DNA from: CAYOEZ01 sp964402955
GTDB lineage: Bacteria > Chloroflexota > DTOL01 > DAOUCN01
Direction: 5' to 3'
NCBI GenBank assembly: GCA_964402955.1
Contig: CAYOEZ010000026.1
Coordinates: 1 to 30,925 of the forward strand
Length of the DNA: 30,925 nt
This document shows, in pieces, positions 25,540 through 30,925 of the stretch. The translations under genes were made by a program, and so were the position numbers. The notes beneath the pieces were generated by a model, which had not been told where the DNA came from, searched no databases, and saw only the letters and a program-made list of their open reading frames with translations. Position 1 is the stretch's first letter; every line of letters starts with the position of its first letter.

Positions 25540-25578
25540 GCAGGGCACAGCGAATGATGGATGCCCGCTGTGCCCTGC
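25540..25578. terminator. Perfect 13-bp hairpin between convergent genes
   Basis: GCAGGGCACAGCG (25540-25552) and CGCTGTGCCCTGC (25566-25578) are exactly complementary around a 13-nt loop. It lies 20 bp after the last radical SAM gene, 66 bp beyond the convergent MshEN gene's stop, and is followed on the plus strand by TGATTTCTG, a weak U-rich tail. It probably ends transcription from one or both sides. Confidence 0.6.
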
Positions 25579-25643
25579 TGATTTCTGCCGGTCATACGTT
25601 TTTCGCTCTGTGCTGGACGAGCGCATCCTGCAACTGCCCCGTG

Positions 25644-26183
25644 TCAGTCCATAAATAGGCTGAAGAAATCCTGCTCTTGATCGCGTAAGGCGATCTTGAG
25701 CTGCTCTTCGCTGATCGCACCCTGTTGAATCAGCAACTCTCCGATTGGGATTCTGCGCCCGGCCTGCGCCGCCTCAGCTTGAGCCTTCAGCGCCGCATCG
25801 ATCTGCTCAGTCGTCACAATGCCGTGCTCGAGCAAGTACCCGCCCAGACGTCGCACCGGCCTGTCGGTTTCTCTCGTCTGATTGGTTGCTTCCTCCGCGT
25901 CAGCACTTGACTGAAGTGCGACGGCGAGCCATTCCCTGGCAACGGTGTTGTCAGGATTCAGTGCCAGCACTCGTCGGATGCACTCGATGGTCTGGGAGAC
26001 TTCGCTAACGACGCCCGCCAGCCAGAACCATGCCTGCTCATGCTGGGGGTTCAGGTGGACGACCTGGAGGAGTATGTCTTTGGCCTCGTCCATCTGATTG
26101 ACCTTGATGGCTGCCATTGCCTGGTTGAAAAGGACCGTCACGTCTACATTGGTCTCCTCTGGCGCGATCGACTCGGGATACAT
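25644..26183 (-). CDS. TPR-MshEN fusion protein, copy A
   Basis: 179 residues from the ATG at 26183, which has GAGGTGG 5 nt upstream; a GTG at 26192 falls inside that site. Residues 14-90 are two TPR-like helical repeats (ILLQVVHLNPQHEQAWFWLA and a second ending LALNPDNTVAREWLAV). Residues 112-169 hold two tandem motifs of the MshEN type: RLGGYLLEHG...Q, then PIGELLIQQG...Q, about 37 residues apart. Such tandem motifs bind cyclic-di-GMP at the N-terminus of type II secretion/type IV pilus ATPases. No ATPase is attached here. It may be a c-di-GMP-responsive adaptor; binding is not shown. It lies 58 bp after copy B. Confidence 0.75.
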   Translation of the reverse strand: MYPESIAPEETNVDVTVLFNQAMAAIKVNQMDEAKDILLQVVHLNPQHEQAWFWLAGVVSEVSQTIECIRRVLALNPDNTVAREWLAVALQSSADAEEATNQTRETDRPVRRLGGYLLEHGIVTTEQIDAALKAQAEAAQAGRRIPIGELLIQQGAISEEQLKIALRDQEQDFFSLFMD

Positions 26184-26241
26184 GGGAACCACCTCGTCTT
26201 TCTGCTCTCAACACAGAATGAGCCTATGGTCGCTGTAGCGG

Positions 26242-26784
26242 CTAGTCTCGGAAAAGGCTGTAGAAGTCGCGTTCCTGCTCGCGAATGGCGTAGTTAAGCT
26301 GCTCTCTGGTGATAGCGTGTTGTTCGATCAGTACCTCGCCGATCTTTCTGACGATCCCGGCTTGCACATTCTTCTTCTGAGCAAGCACAGCCCCCTCGAG
26401 TTGCGCGGCATTGATAAAGTGGTGCTCGAGCAAGTACTTGCCCAGCAGCGCCACAGGCGGCTCTTCCTCAATGGCAGCCGGGCCTCGCCCCTCTTCCTGG
26501 TTCGACTTTACCTGTGTGGCAAACGACAGCCATTCACGTGCAGATGTGTTGTTGGGGTTCAGTGACAGAACGCGCTGCAGGCATTGCACCGTCTGCTCCA
26601 GATCCGTCACAACTCCAGCCAGCCAGAACCATGCCCGCTCGTGCTGTGGGTTGTCGCGCACCACTTCCAACAATAGATGTTTGGCCTCGTCCAGGCGGTC
26701 CTCGTCAATTGCGATAACGGCCTGGTCATAGAGCGCCTGAATCTCCCCGTTGGTCCTTGTCGGCACTGAGGTTGAAGAGTCCAC
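26242..26784 (-). CDS. TPR-MshEN fusion protein, copy B
   Basis: 180 residues from a GTG at 26784, with GAGGTGG close upstream, the same site as copy A. The TPR half (residues 15-90) is nearly the same as in copy A (NPQHERAWFWLAGVV, LNPNNTSAREWL). The C-terminal half has two MshEN-like motifs, LLGKYLLEHHF and KIGEVLIEQHA, each with His where the motif has Gly, and the first with Leu for Arg. Key c-di-GMP contacts may therefore be lost. A spacer of Glu/Pro-rich residues (95-110) joins the halves. Both copies end in a similar EQ-x-DFxSLFxD tail. It is the first gene after a good promoter, and the two genes are probably one transcript. Confidence 0.72.
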   Translation of the reverse strand: MDSSTSVPTRTNGEIQALYDQAVIAIDEDRLDEAKHLLLEVVRDNPQHERAWFWLAGVVTDLEQTVQCLQRVLSLNPNNTSAREWLSFATQVKSNQEEGRGPAAIEEEPPVALLGKYLLEHHFINAAQLEGAVLAQKKNVQAGIVRKIGEVLIEQHAITREQLNYAIREQERDFYSLFRD

Positions 26785-26861
26785 TGTGCCACCTCGCCTT
26801 TACTCGCAGCCGCTCGGTTGTACACACAAATGTTGCCTATCTGCCGCTACATTGCAAATAC

Positions 26862-26890
26862 ATTATACATCCGTTGCGGCAGCAGGTCAA
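26862..26890 (-). promoter_or_regulatory. Sigma70-type promoter of the TPR-MshEN gene pair
   Basis: On the minus strand TTGACC (26890-26885) and a perfect TATAAT (26867-26862) are separated by 17 bp. The inferred start of transcription is near 26855, about 70 nt before the GTG of copy B. Confidence 0.7.
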
Positions 26891-26930
26891 ATTAATTGCC
26901 TCAGGTAACTGTTCAGCGTTATGGTGTGGA

Positions 26931-26960
26931 CGTGGTTGCGCTGCTTGCTGCGCCACCACG
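26931..26960. repeat. Imperfect inverted repeat in the divergent spacer
   Basis: CGTGGTTGCGC (26931-26941) pairs with GCGCCACCACG (26950-26960), ten of eleven positions, around an 8-nt loop. It lies between the two divergent promoters, so it could be a protein-binding site. There is no U tract, so a terminator is less likely. Confidence 0.5.
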
Positions 26961-27064
26961 TTGTTGGCGTCTATCAGGAGACAACGGTGAACGGTTACCG
27001 CAACAGTAACGAAAGTCTAAATTGTGACCACGCGGCTTCTCGCCACAAAACGAGCGCAATGCTG

Positions 27065-27070
27065 TATAAT
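27065..27070 (+). promoter_or_regulatory. Possible -10 box for the first enolase-superfamily gene
   Basis: A perfect TATAAT at 27065-27070 lies 52 bp before the start codon. The position 17 bp upstream (GCCACA) matches TTGACA only at its last three bases, so the promoter is weak or regulated. Confidence 0.4.
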
Positions 27071-27122
27071 GGGAAGGCGAGCAGGCAAACGGGAAGACAC
27101 ACACCTAATTGTGGAGGCAGCA

Positions 27123-28283
27123 ATGAAGATTTCTGACATCAAGGTTTTCCCCGTCTGGGTAGGCAGCCGTAACCAGCTCATCGTCAAGGTCGAGACAGAC
27201 GCCGGCATCTACGGGCTGGGCGAGGCCGGTGTTTCGGGGCGCGAGCTGGCCGTGGCCGGCGCGGTCAAGCACTACCGCGAGTTCCTGATCGGCAAAGACC
27301 CCATGCGCATCGGCGCCTTGTGGCAGGAGATGTATCGCAGCCAGTACTTCGAGGGCGGCCGCATTCTCACCGGCGCCATTTCAGCGCTAGATATTGCTCT
27401 CCACGACATCAAGGGCAAGGCGCTCGGCGTACCTGTCTATGAGTTGCTCGGCGGCAAGCAGCGCAATCACGTGCCCTGCTTTGTCACCACCGGCGCGACC
27501 TTTGGCCCGCAATTGATCGAATCGGTGCAACAGCTCATGGCCAGGGGCTGGACTGTCATTCGCACGGGTATGGCCCGTCCTGACACGGGCAGTGATGAGC
27601 GGCTCTTCGAGCCGCGCGAGTCGATCCCCATCACGGCCACCTGGCTGGCGAAAGTACGCGAGGCGGTAGGCGCTGGCCTGGTGCTCGGTATCGACTATCA
27701 CCATCGCCTCAGTGTGGCTGAGACAGCCTCATTCTGCCAGCGTATGCCGCGCGGCACGCTGGACTTTCTCGAAGAACCGATTCGTGACGAAACCCCCGAC
27801 GCCTACGCCGCGCTGCGCGCTATGACCGACGTCCCTTTTGCCGTGGGCGAGGAGTTCGCCAGCAAATGGCAATTCGTGCCCTACATCGAGCGCGGCCTGA
27901 CTAATTTCGCCCGCGTCGACGTTTGCAACGTCGGGGGGCTGACCGAGGCGATGAAAGTGGCGGAGTGGGCCGAAGCGCACTACATCGACCTGATGCCGCA
28001 CAATCCGCTAGGACCAATCTGTACGGCCGCAACCGTGCACCTGGCTGCGGCGGTGGCCAACTTTGCCTGGCTCGAGGTTTCGTTGTCGCCGAGCGGCGCC
28101 TTCAATCACTCCGATCCGGACCTTTTCCCCAAGCAGCTCATGCTCGACGGTACTCACTTTGCTGTGCCCGAAGGCCCCGGCCTGGGCGTCGAGATCAACG
28201 AGGACCTGATCGATAAGCAGTCATTCAAGTTCTGGGAAGCGCCACACTGGCACCGTCGCGACGGTTCGGTCACCAACTGGTAG
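27123..28283 (+). CDS. Enolase-superfamily sugar-acid dehydratase (mannonate/galactonate type), copy 1
   Basis: 386 residues from the ATG at 27123 with GGAGG 6 nt upstream; the frame extends earlier without a better site. The capping domain (residues 1-115) precedes the barrel. Candidate metal ligands are Asp191 in GIDYHHRLS, Glu217 or Glu218 in FLEEP, and Glu243 or Glu244 in VGEEF. His193 and His293 (MPHNPLGPI) are candidate general acid/base residues, and Arg147 lies on the second barrel strand. The DxHHR form resembles mannonate dehydratase, and the HNPLGP form resembles galactonate dehydratase. It probably removes water from an aldonic acid to give a 2-keto-3-deoxy acid. It may serve the sugar-acid pathway of the upstream catabolic genes, though it lies in a separate unit. 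Confidence 0.85.
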   Translation: MKISDIKVFPVWVGSRNQLIVKVETDAGIYGLGEAGVSGRELAVAGAVKHYREFLIGKDPMRIGALWQEMYRSQYFEGGRILTGAISALDIALHDIKGKALGVPVYELLGGKQRNHVPCFVTTGATFGPQLIESVQQLMARGWTVIRTGMARPDTGSDERLFEPRESIPITATWLAKVREAVGAGLVLGIDYHHRLSVAETASFCQRMPRGTLDFLEEPIRDETPDAYAALRAMTDVPFAVGEEFASKWQFVPYIERGLTNFARVDVCNVGGLTEAMKVAEWAEAHYIDLMPHNPLGPICTAATVHLAAAVANFAWLEVSLSPSGAFNHSDPDLFPKQLMLDGTHFAVPEGPGLGVEINEDLIDKQSFKFWEAPHWHRRDGSVTNW

Positions 28284-28294
28284 ATGCTGAACTG

Positions 28295-28323
28295 CCACCA
28301 TGGTGGAAGCACCACACGTGGTG
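28295..28323. repeat. Two adjacent palindromes just after the first dehydratase gene
   Basis: CCACCATGGTGG (28295-28306) is a perfect 12-bp palindrome. Three bases later CACCAC-AC-GTGGTG (28310-28323) has perfect 6-bp arms. Both share a CCAC/GTGG core. They begin 12 bp after the stop codon. They could be a pair of operators or a compact terminator/processing structure without a U tract. Confidence 0.5.
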
Positions 28324-28386
28324 GGGATCCGCAGATGACACCCGATGCCCGATGGGGCGGGGCAGGCTCTACTGCGGGGTGAGCTT

Positions 28387-28477
28387 CACAGATGCACGCA
28401 GATGAATAGCGGCAGACCCGGGCAAAGATGGCCGACCAACGGTCGTCCTATCTGTGTTTATCTGCGACATCTGCGGA
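28387..28477. repeat. Pair of facing CAGATG/GCAGAT repeats
   Basis: At 28387-28408 a unit reads CACAGATGCACGCAGATGAA on the plus strand. At 28448-28477 a related unit reads GCAGATGTCGCAGATAAA on the minus strand, so the two face each other with about 40 bp between. Units of this type (CAGAT-x-CGCAGAT) occur as dispersed intergenic repeats in many bacterial genomes. They occupy most of the 288-bp spacer between the two dehydratase genes. Confidence 0.5.
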
Positions 28478-28571
28478 TCGTCCGGTTCGTTGTACGTTCG
28501 CTGTCCATGTTCATTTCATCCCGGTTTTGGTATAGAGCCGGCAACAGACACTCAACGAGTGAGGTGCAAGA

Positions 28572-29729
28572 ATGCAGATCACTGACATCAAGGTTTACCC
28601 TGTCTGGGTTGGCAGTCGCAACCAATGTATCGTCAAGGTCGAGACTGAGCGTGGGGTGTATGGCTGGGGGGAGGCAGGCGTCTCGTGGCGAGAGCTGGCC
28701 GTCGAGGGCGCAGTCCGCCACTATCGTGAATTCCTGATTGGTAAAGACCCCATGCGTATCGGCGCCATCTGGCAAGAGGTTTATCGCAGCCAGTATTTCG
28801 AAGGCGGACGAGTGCTGGTGAGCGCTCTGTCGGCCATCGACATGGCGCTGCACGACATCAAGGCCAAGGCGCTGGGCGCGCCGGTCTACGACCTGCTGGG
28901 GGGCAAGCAGCGCGAGGTTGTGCCGTGCTTCGCCACGACCGGCGCCGTTTCGCTGGAGCAGTTGATCGCAAACACCAGACTGCTTATCGATTCAGGCTGG
29001 CCGTGCATTCGTGTGATGCTCGTGACGCCTCCCGGCACAGCGGCCGCTGTCTTCGAGCCACGCGAGTCGATTGCAGTGACGGCCGCCTGGATGGTTGAGC
29101 TGCGCAAAGTTGTGGGCAGCGCGCCGGTCATCGGCGTGGAATACCATCACCGCCTGAGCGTTGCTGAAGCGGCATCCTTCTGCCAGCGCATGCCACACGG
29201 CACGCTTGATTTCCTCGAGGAGCCGATCAGGGACGAATCTCCGGAAGCCTACGCCACGTTGCGCAGCATGACCGACGTCCCCTTCGCCATTGGCGAGGAG
29301 TTCGCCAGCAAATGGGCCTTTCTGCCGTTTATCGAGCGCGGGTTGACCAACTTCGCCCGCATCGATCTGTGCAACGTTGGTGGACTGACCGAGGGGATGA
29401 AGGTAGCGGGTTGGTGCGAGGCTCATTACATCGATATGATGCCGCACAATCCGCTGGGACCAATCTGCACGGCGGCCACGGTGCAGTATGCCGCCGCCAT
29501 CCCCAATTTCTCCTGGCTTGAGCTGCGCGTTTCACCGACCGAGAACCTGAGCTTCTATGATCGTGATCTCTTCCCTGTGCAGCCTGTGCTCGAGGGCGCG
29601 GCGCTGCGGGTATCCGACACGCCCGGGTTGGGCGTCGATGTCGACGAGGACCTTGCCGCCAGGCAGTCCTTCAAGTTCGGCGAGGCGCCGCACCTGCGCC
29701 GGCGCGATGGATCGGTGACAAACTGGTAG
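28572..29729 (+). CDS. Enolase-superfamily sugar-acid dehydratase, copy 2
   Basis: 385 residues from an ATG with GAGGTG 5 nt upstream. It is a full-length paralogue of copy 1, with the same capping domain, IGKDPMRIGA, Arg147, FLEEPIRDE, IGEEFASKW, MPHNPLGPICTAA and an identical RRDGSVTNW end. The clear difference is at the first metal ligand, where copy 1 has Asp191 and this copy has Glu190 (GVEYHHRLS, one residue earlier because of a one-residue deletion). The segment around 146-162 also differs, which lies near the substrate pocket. The two may therefore act on different epimers. The D-to-E change is tolerated in some enolase-superfamily enzymes, so activity is plausible. It is followed by the convergent surE gene. 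Confidence 0.85.
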   Translation: MQITDIKVYPVWVGSRNQCIVKVETERGVYGWGEAGVSWRELAVEGAVRHYREFLIGKDPMRIGAIWQEVYRSQYFEGGRVLVSALSAIDMALHDIKAKALGAPVYDLLGGKQREVVPCFATTGAVSLEQLIANTRLLIDSGWPCIRVMLVTPPGTAAAVFEPRESIAVTAAWMVELRKVVGSAPVIGVEYHHRLSVAEAASFCQRMPHGTLDFLEEPIRDESPEAYATLRSMTDVPFAIGEEFASKWAFLPFIERGLTNFARIDLCNVGGLTEGMKVAGWCEAHYIDMMPHNPLGPICTAATVQYAAAIPNFSWLELRVSPTENLSFYDRDLFPVQPVLEGAALRVSDTPGLGVDVDEDLAARQSFKFGEAPHLRRRDGSVTNW

Positions 29730-29812
29730 GAGACAAGGATAGCGCAACAGCGTGTCATGCTTGGTTATGAATCAGGGAACGTTTGCAGTTTGCTGCAGGA
29801 GCGCGTCCGGCT

Positions 29813-30625
29813 CTAGCTTCTCGCATCAGATGAAACCGGCAGACGCCCCATGAACTGAGGCATGGCCGCGTTGGGAGCATCACTCACGACATCCGGAAAG
29901 ACGGTGAGCGGGGTCACGGAGACAAATCCATTGCTGACAGCCCAGGCATCGCTCCAGACCTGCCTGGGTGCGCTGGCCGTGTCCCTTTTTGTCCGAGTGA
30001 TGAGATCTGCGTCATGCGCATCGCGTTCGAAGCTGTATGCATCCAGGAACGAAGAAGCGCTGAGTTGCGTGATGATCGCGCCGCGCAGGCTGGACCGCTG
30101 CACGTTGGGGACGTTGATGTTCAGAATCACGGGTGCTCCTATGGACTGCTCACGCCACATCCTGATGCCCTCACTGACCGCCCAGGCGGCCGAATCCCAG
30201 TGGTAGACGCCTCCGGCTTTGGCATCGAGAGAGAGAGCAATGGCTGACGCCCCCATCAGATGTGCGGTCATGGCGGCGCCAACCGTGCCGGAGTACAGGA
30301 TATCGCGGCCCATATTTGGCGCGTCGTTGACCCCGCTGACAACCACGTCGATGGGCGAATCGCTCAGGACCCCGCTTAGCCCGACATGGACACACGCCGC
30401 CGGCGTTGACGACACAGCGTAGGCTGTGACATTTGGCAAGACGGTGCGATACTTGGTGTAGGGGGTACACGAGAGCGTGGCATGGGGCGGATGAGCCGGC
30501 CCATAGCCGCTGTAGTTGTGGGATGGCGCAACCACCAGCACAGATCCCATGCTGGCGAGAACGCGGGCTGCAGTCCAAAGCCCTGGAGCAGTGATACCGT
30601 CATCGTTGGTGAGAAGAAAGTTCAT
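29813..30625 (-). CDS. surE: 5'/3'-nucleotidase SurE
   Basis: 270 residues from an ATG with AAAGGA upstream. The active-site residues match the family position by position: Asp8 and Asp9 in LLTNDDGI, Ser39 in APSHNYSG, and Asn100 in VVVSGVND, followed by NMGRDILYSGTVGAAM. SurE is a metal-dependent acid phosphatase acting on nucleoside monophosphates, normally cytoplasmic. Length is usual for the family. It converges with the second dehydratase gene and has no obvious functional link with it. A TATAAA at 30672-30667 (minus strand) upstream could be its -10, but no convincing -35 is seen. Confidence 0.93.
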   Translation of the reverse strand: MNFLLTNDDGITAPGLWTAARVLASMGSVLVVAPSHNYSGYGPAHPPHATLSCTPYTKYRTVLPNVTAYAVSSTPAACVHVGLSGVLSDSPIDVVVSGVNDAPNMGRDILYSGTVGAAMTAHLMGASAIALSLDAKAGGVYHWDSAAWAVSEGIRMWREQSIGAPVILNINVPNVQRSSLRGAIITQLSASSFLDAYSFERDAHDADLITRTKRDTASAPRQVWSDAWAVSNGFVSVTPLTVFPDVVSDAPNAAMPQFMGRLPVSSDARS

Positions 30626-30925
30626 TGTATACCAATCCTTTTCTTAGTGTCGTGATTCTAGTCATATTTATACAATACCTCTGTTAACGCCAGCTTAGGG
30701 CAGTGTTATGATCGTGTAAACGCTCTGCTGGCTGGCTTTGGAATCTGATCTCGAGCGCCGATCCAATTCTGAAAGCCACAAAGGCCGGTCTCAAGGCTAG
30801 CGTCCTGGCGTCGGGCGCATCCCCGATAACTTGCGGATTTGTCATGTGCCCACTGCAAAGAGGTCTGGATGGACCCGTCATTGCGAGCGGAGCGAAGCAA
30901 TCTCCCCCGTTTCGCGCCACAACGG
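30626..30925. other. Gene-free end of window
   Basis: 300 bp upstream of surE. It holds the probable surE leader (AT-rich, to about 30690), then sequence with no recognisable gene, and the dispersed repeat listed separately. A minus-strand frame at 30684-30920 derives partly from that repeat and is not a credible gene. Confidence 0.6.
30877..30906. repeat. Dispersed GCGAGCGGAGCGAAGCAAT-type repeat
   Basis: The unit GTCATTGCGAGCGGAGCGAA followed by GCAATCTCCC is a widespread intergenic repeat in many bacterial genomes, including Chloroflexota. ATTGC (30880-30884) and GCAAT (30896-30900) form the ends of a short inverted repeat. Conceptual translation of such units produces common spurious proteins. 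Confidence 0.65.

Larger units (their letters stand above)
26785..27122. other. Divergent spacer, gene-free
   Basis: 338 bp between the MshEN genes (minus) and the first enolase-superfamily gene (plus). It contains a promoter on the minus strand, an imperfect 11-bp hairpin and a -10 box on the plus strand, listed separately. I see no RNA gene or credible small protein. Confidence 0.65.

Noticed and set aside
29784..29797. TGCAG-TTTG-CTGCA hairpin between convergent genes
   Set aside because: The stem is only 5 bp with no U tract, too weak to call a terminator.
30684..30920. 78-codon minus-strand frame
   Set aside because: It is partly a translation of a dispersed intergenic repeat, which gives a well-known spurious protein pattern.

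Overview
The window looks like a bacterial chromosome fragment, most likely from a member of the Chloroflexota (Anaerolineae/Caldilineae-like). This is inference. It rests on moderately high GC, a Tat-type lipoprotein solute-binding protein with a long Ala/Thr/Pro linker, family-5 ABC importers next to glycoside hydrolases, several tandem paralogue pairs, and dispersed intergenic repeats of a kind common in that phylum. There is no rRNA, tRNA, CRISPR array or insertion sequence that I can support. A 10-N assembly gap lies at 3960-3969.

Region 1 (1-13761, minus strand) reads as one catabolic gene run: XRE-cupin regulator, solute-binding protein, two permeases, two ATPases, two tandem GH39 glycosidases, an Asp/Glu-racemase-family protein, a LarA-family (nickel-pincer) racemase/epimerase, and two small membrane proteins, the last cut by the window edge. 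Region 2 (14128-18533, plus strand) is divergent from it: two Gfo/Idh/MocA oxidoreductases and an SDR joined by ATGA overlaps, then an Old-Yellow-Enzyme-type flavoprotein. The 366-bp divergent spacer carries a near-consensus promoter for the regulator, with repeats over its -10 element, and an extended -10 promoter for the plus-strand genes. Together these genes suggest import of an oligosaccharide, xylosidase-like trimming, and oxidation/epimerisation of the released sugar or sugar acid.

Region 3 (18596-25520, plus strand) holds a fucosyltransferase-like glycosyltransferase and four radical SAM genes. These form two modules, each a B12-binding-type radical SAM gene followed by a SPASM-type radical SAM gene. 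A DUF4258/DUF2283 toxin-antitoxin-like pair sits between the modules, and its first gene is broken by a single-base frameshift. The cluster starts with a good sigma70 promoter (19664-19692) and ends at a perfect 13-bp hairpin (25540-25578).

Region 4 (25644-26784, minus strand) has two tandem genes that each fuse TPR repeats to an MshEN-type domain (a known c-di-GMP-binding fold in other proteins), behind a TTGACC-17-TATAAT promoter. Region 5 (27123-29729, plus strand) has two tandem enolase-superfamily sugar-acid dehydratases that may belong to the same catabolism as regions 1-2. Region 6 is a convergent surE gene followed by a gene-free end with a dispersed repeat.
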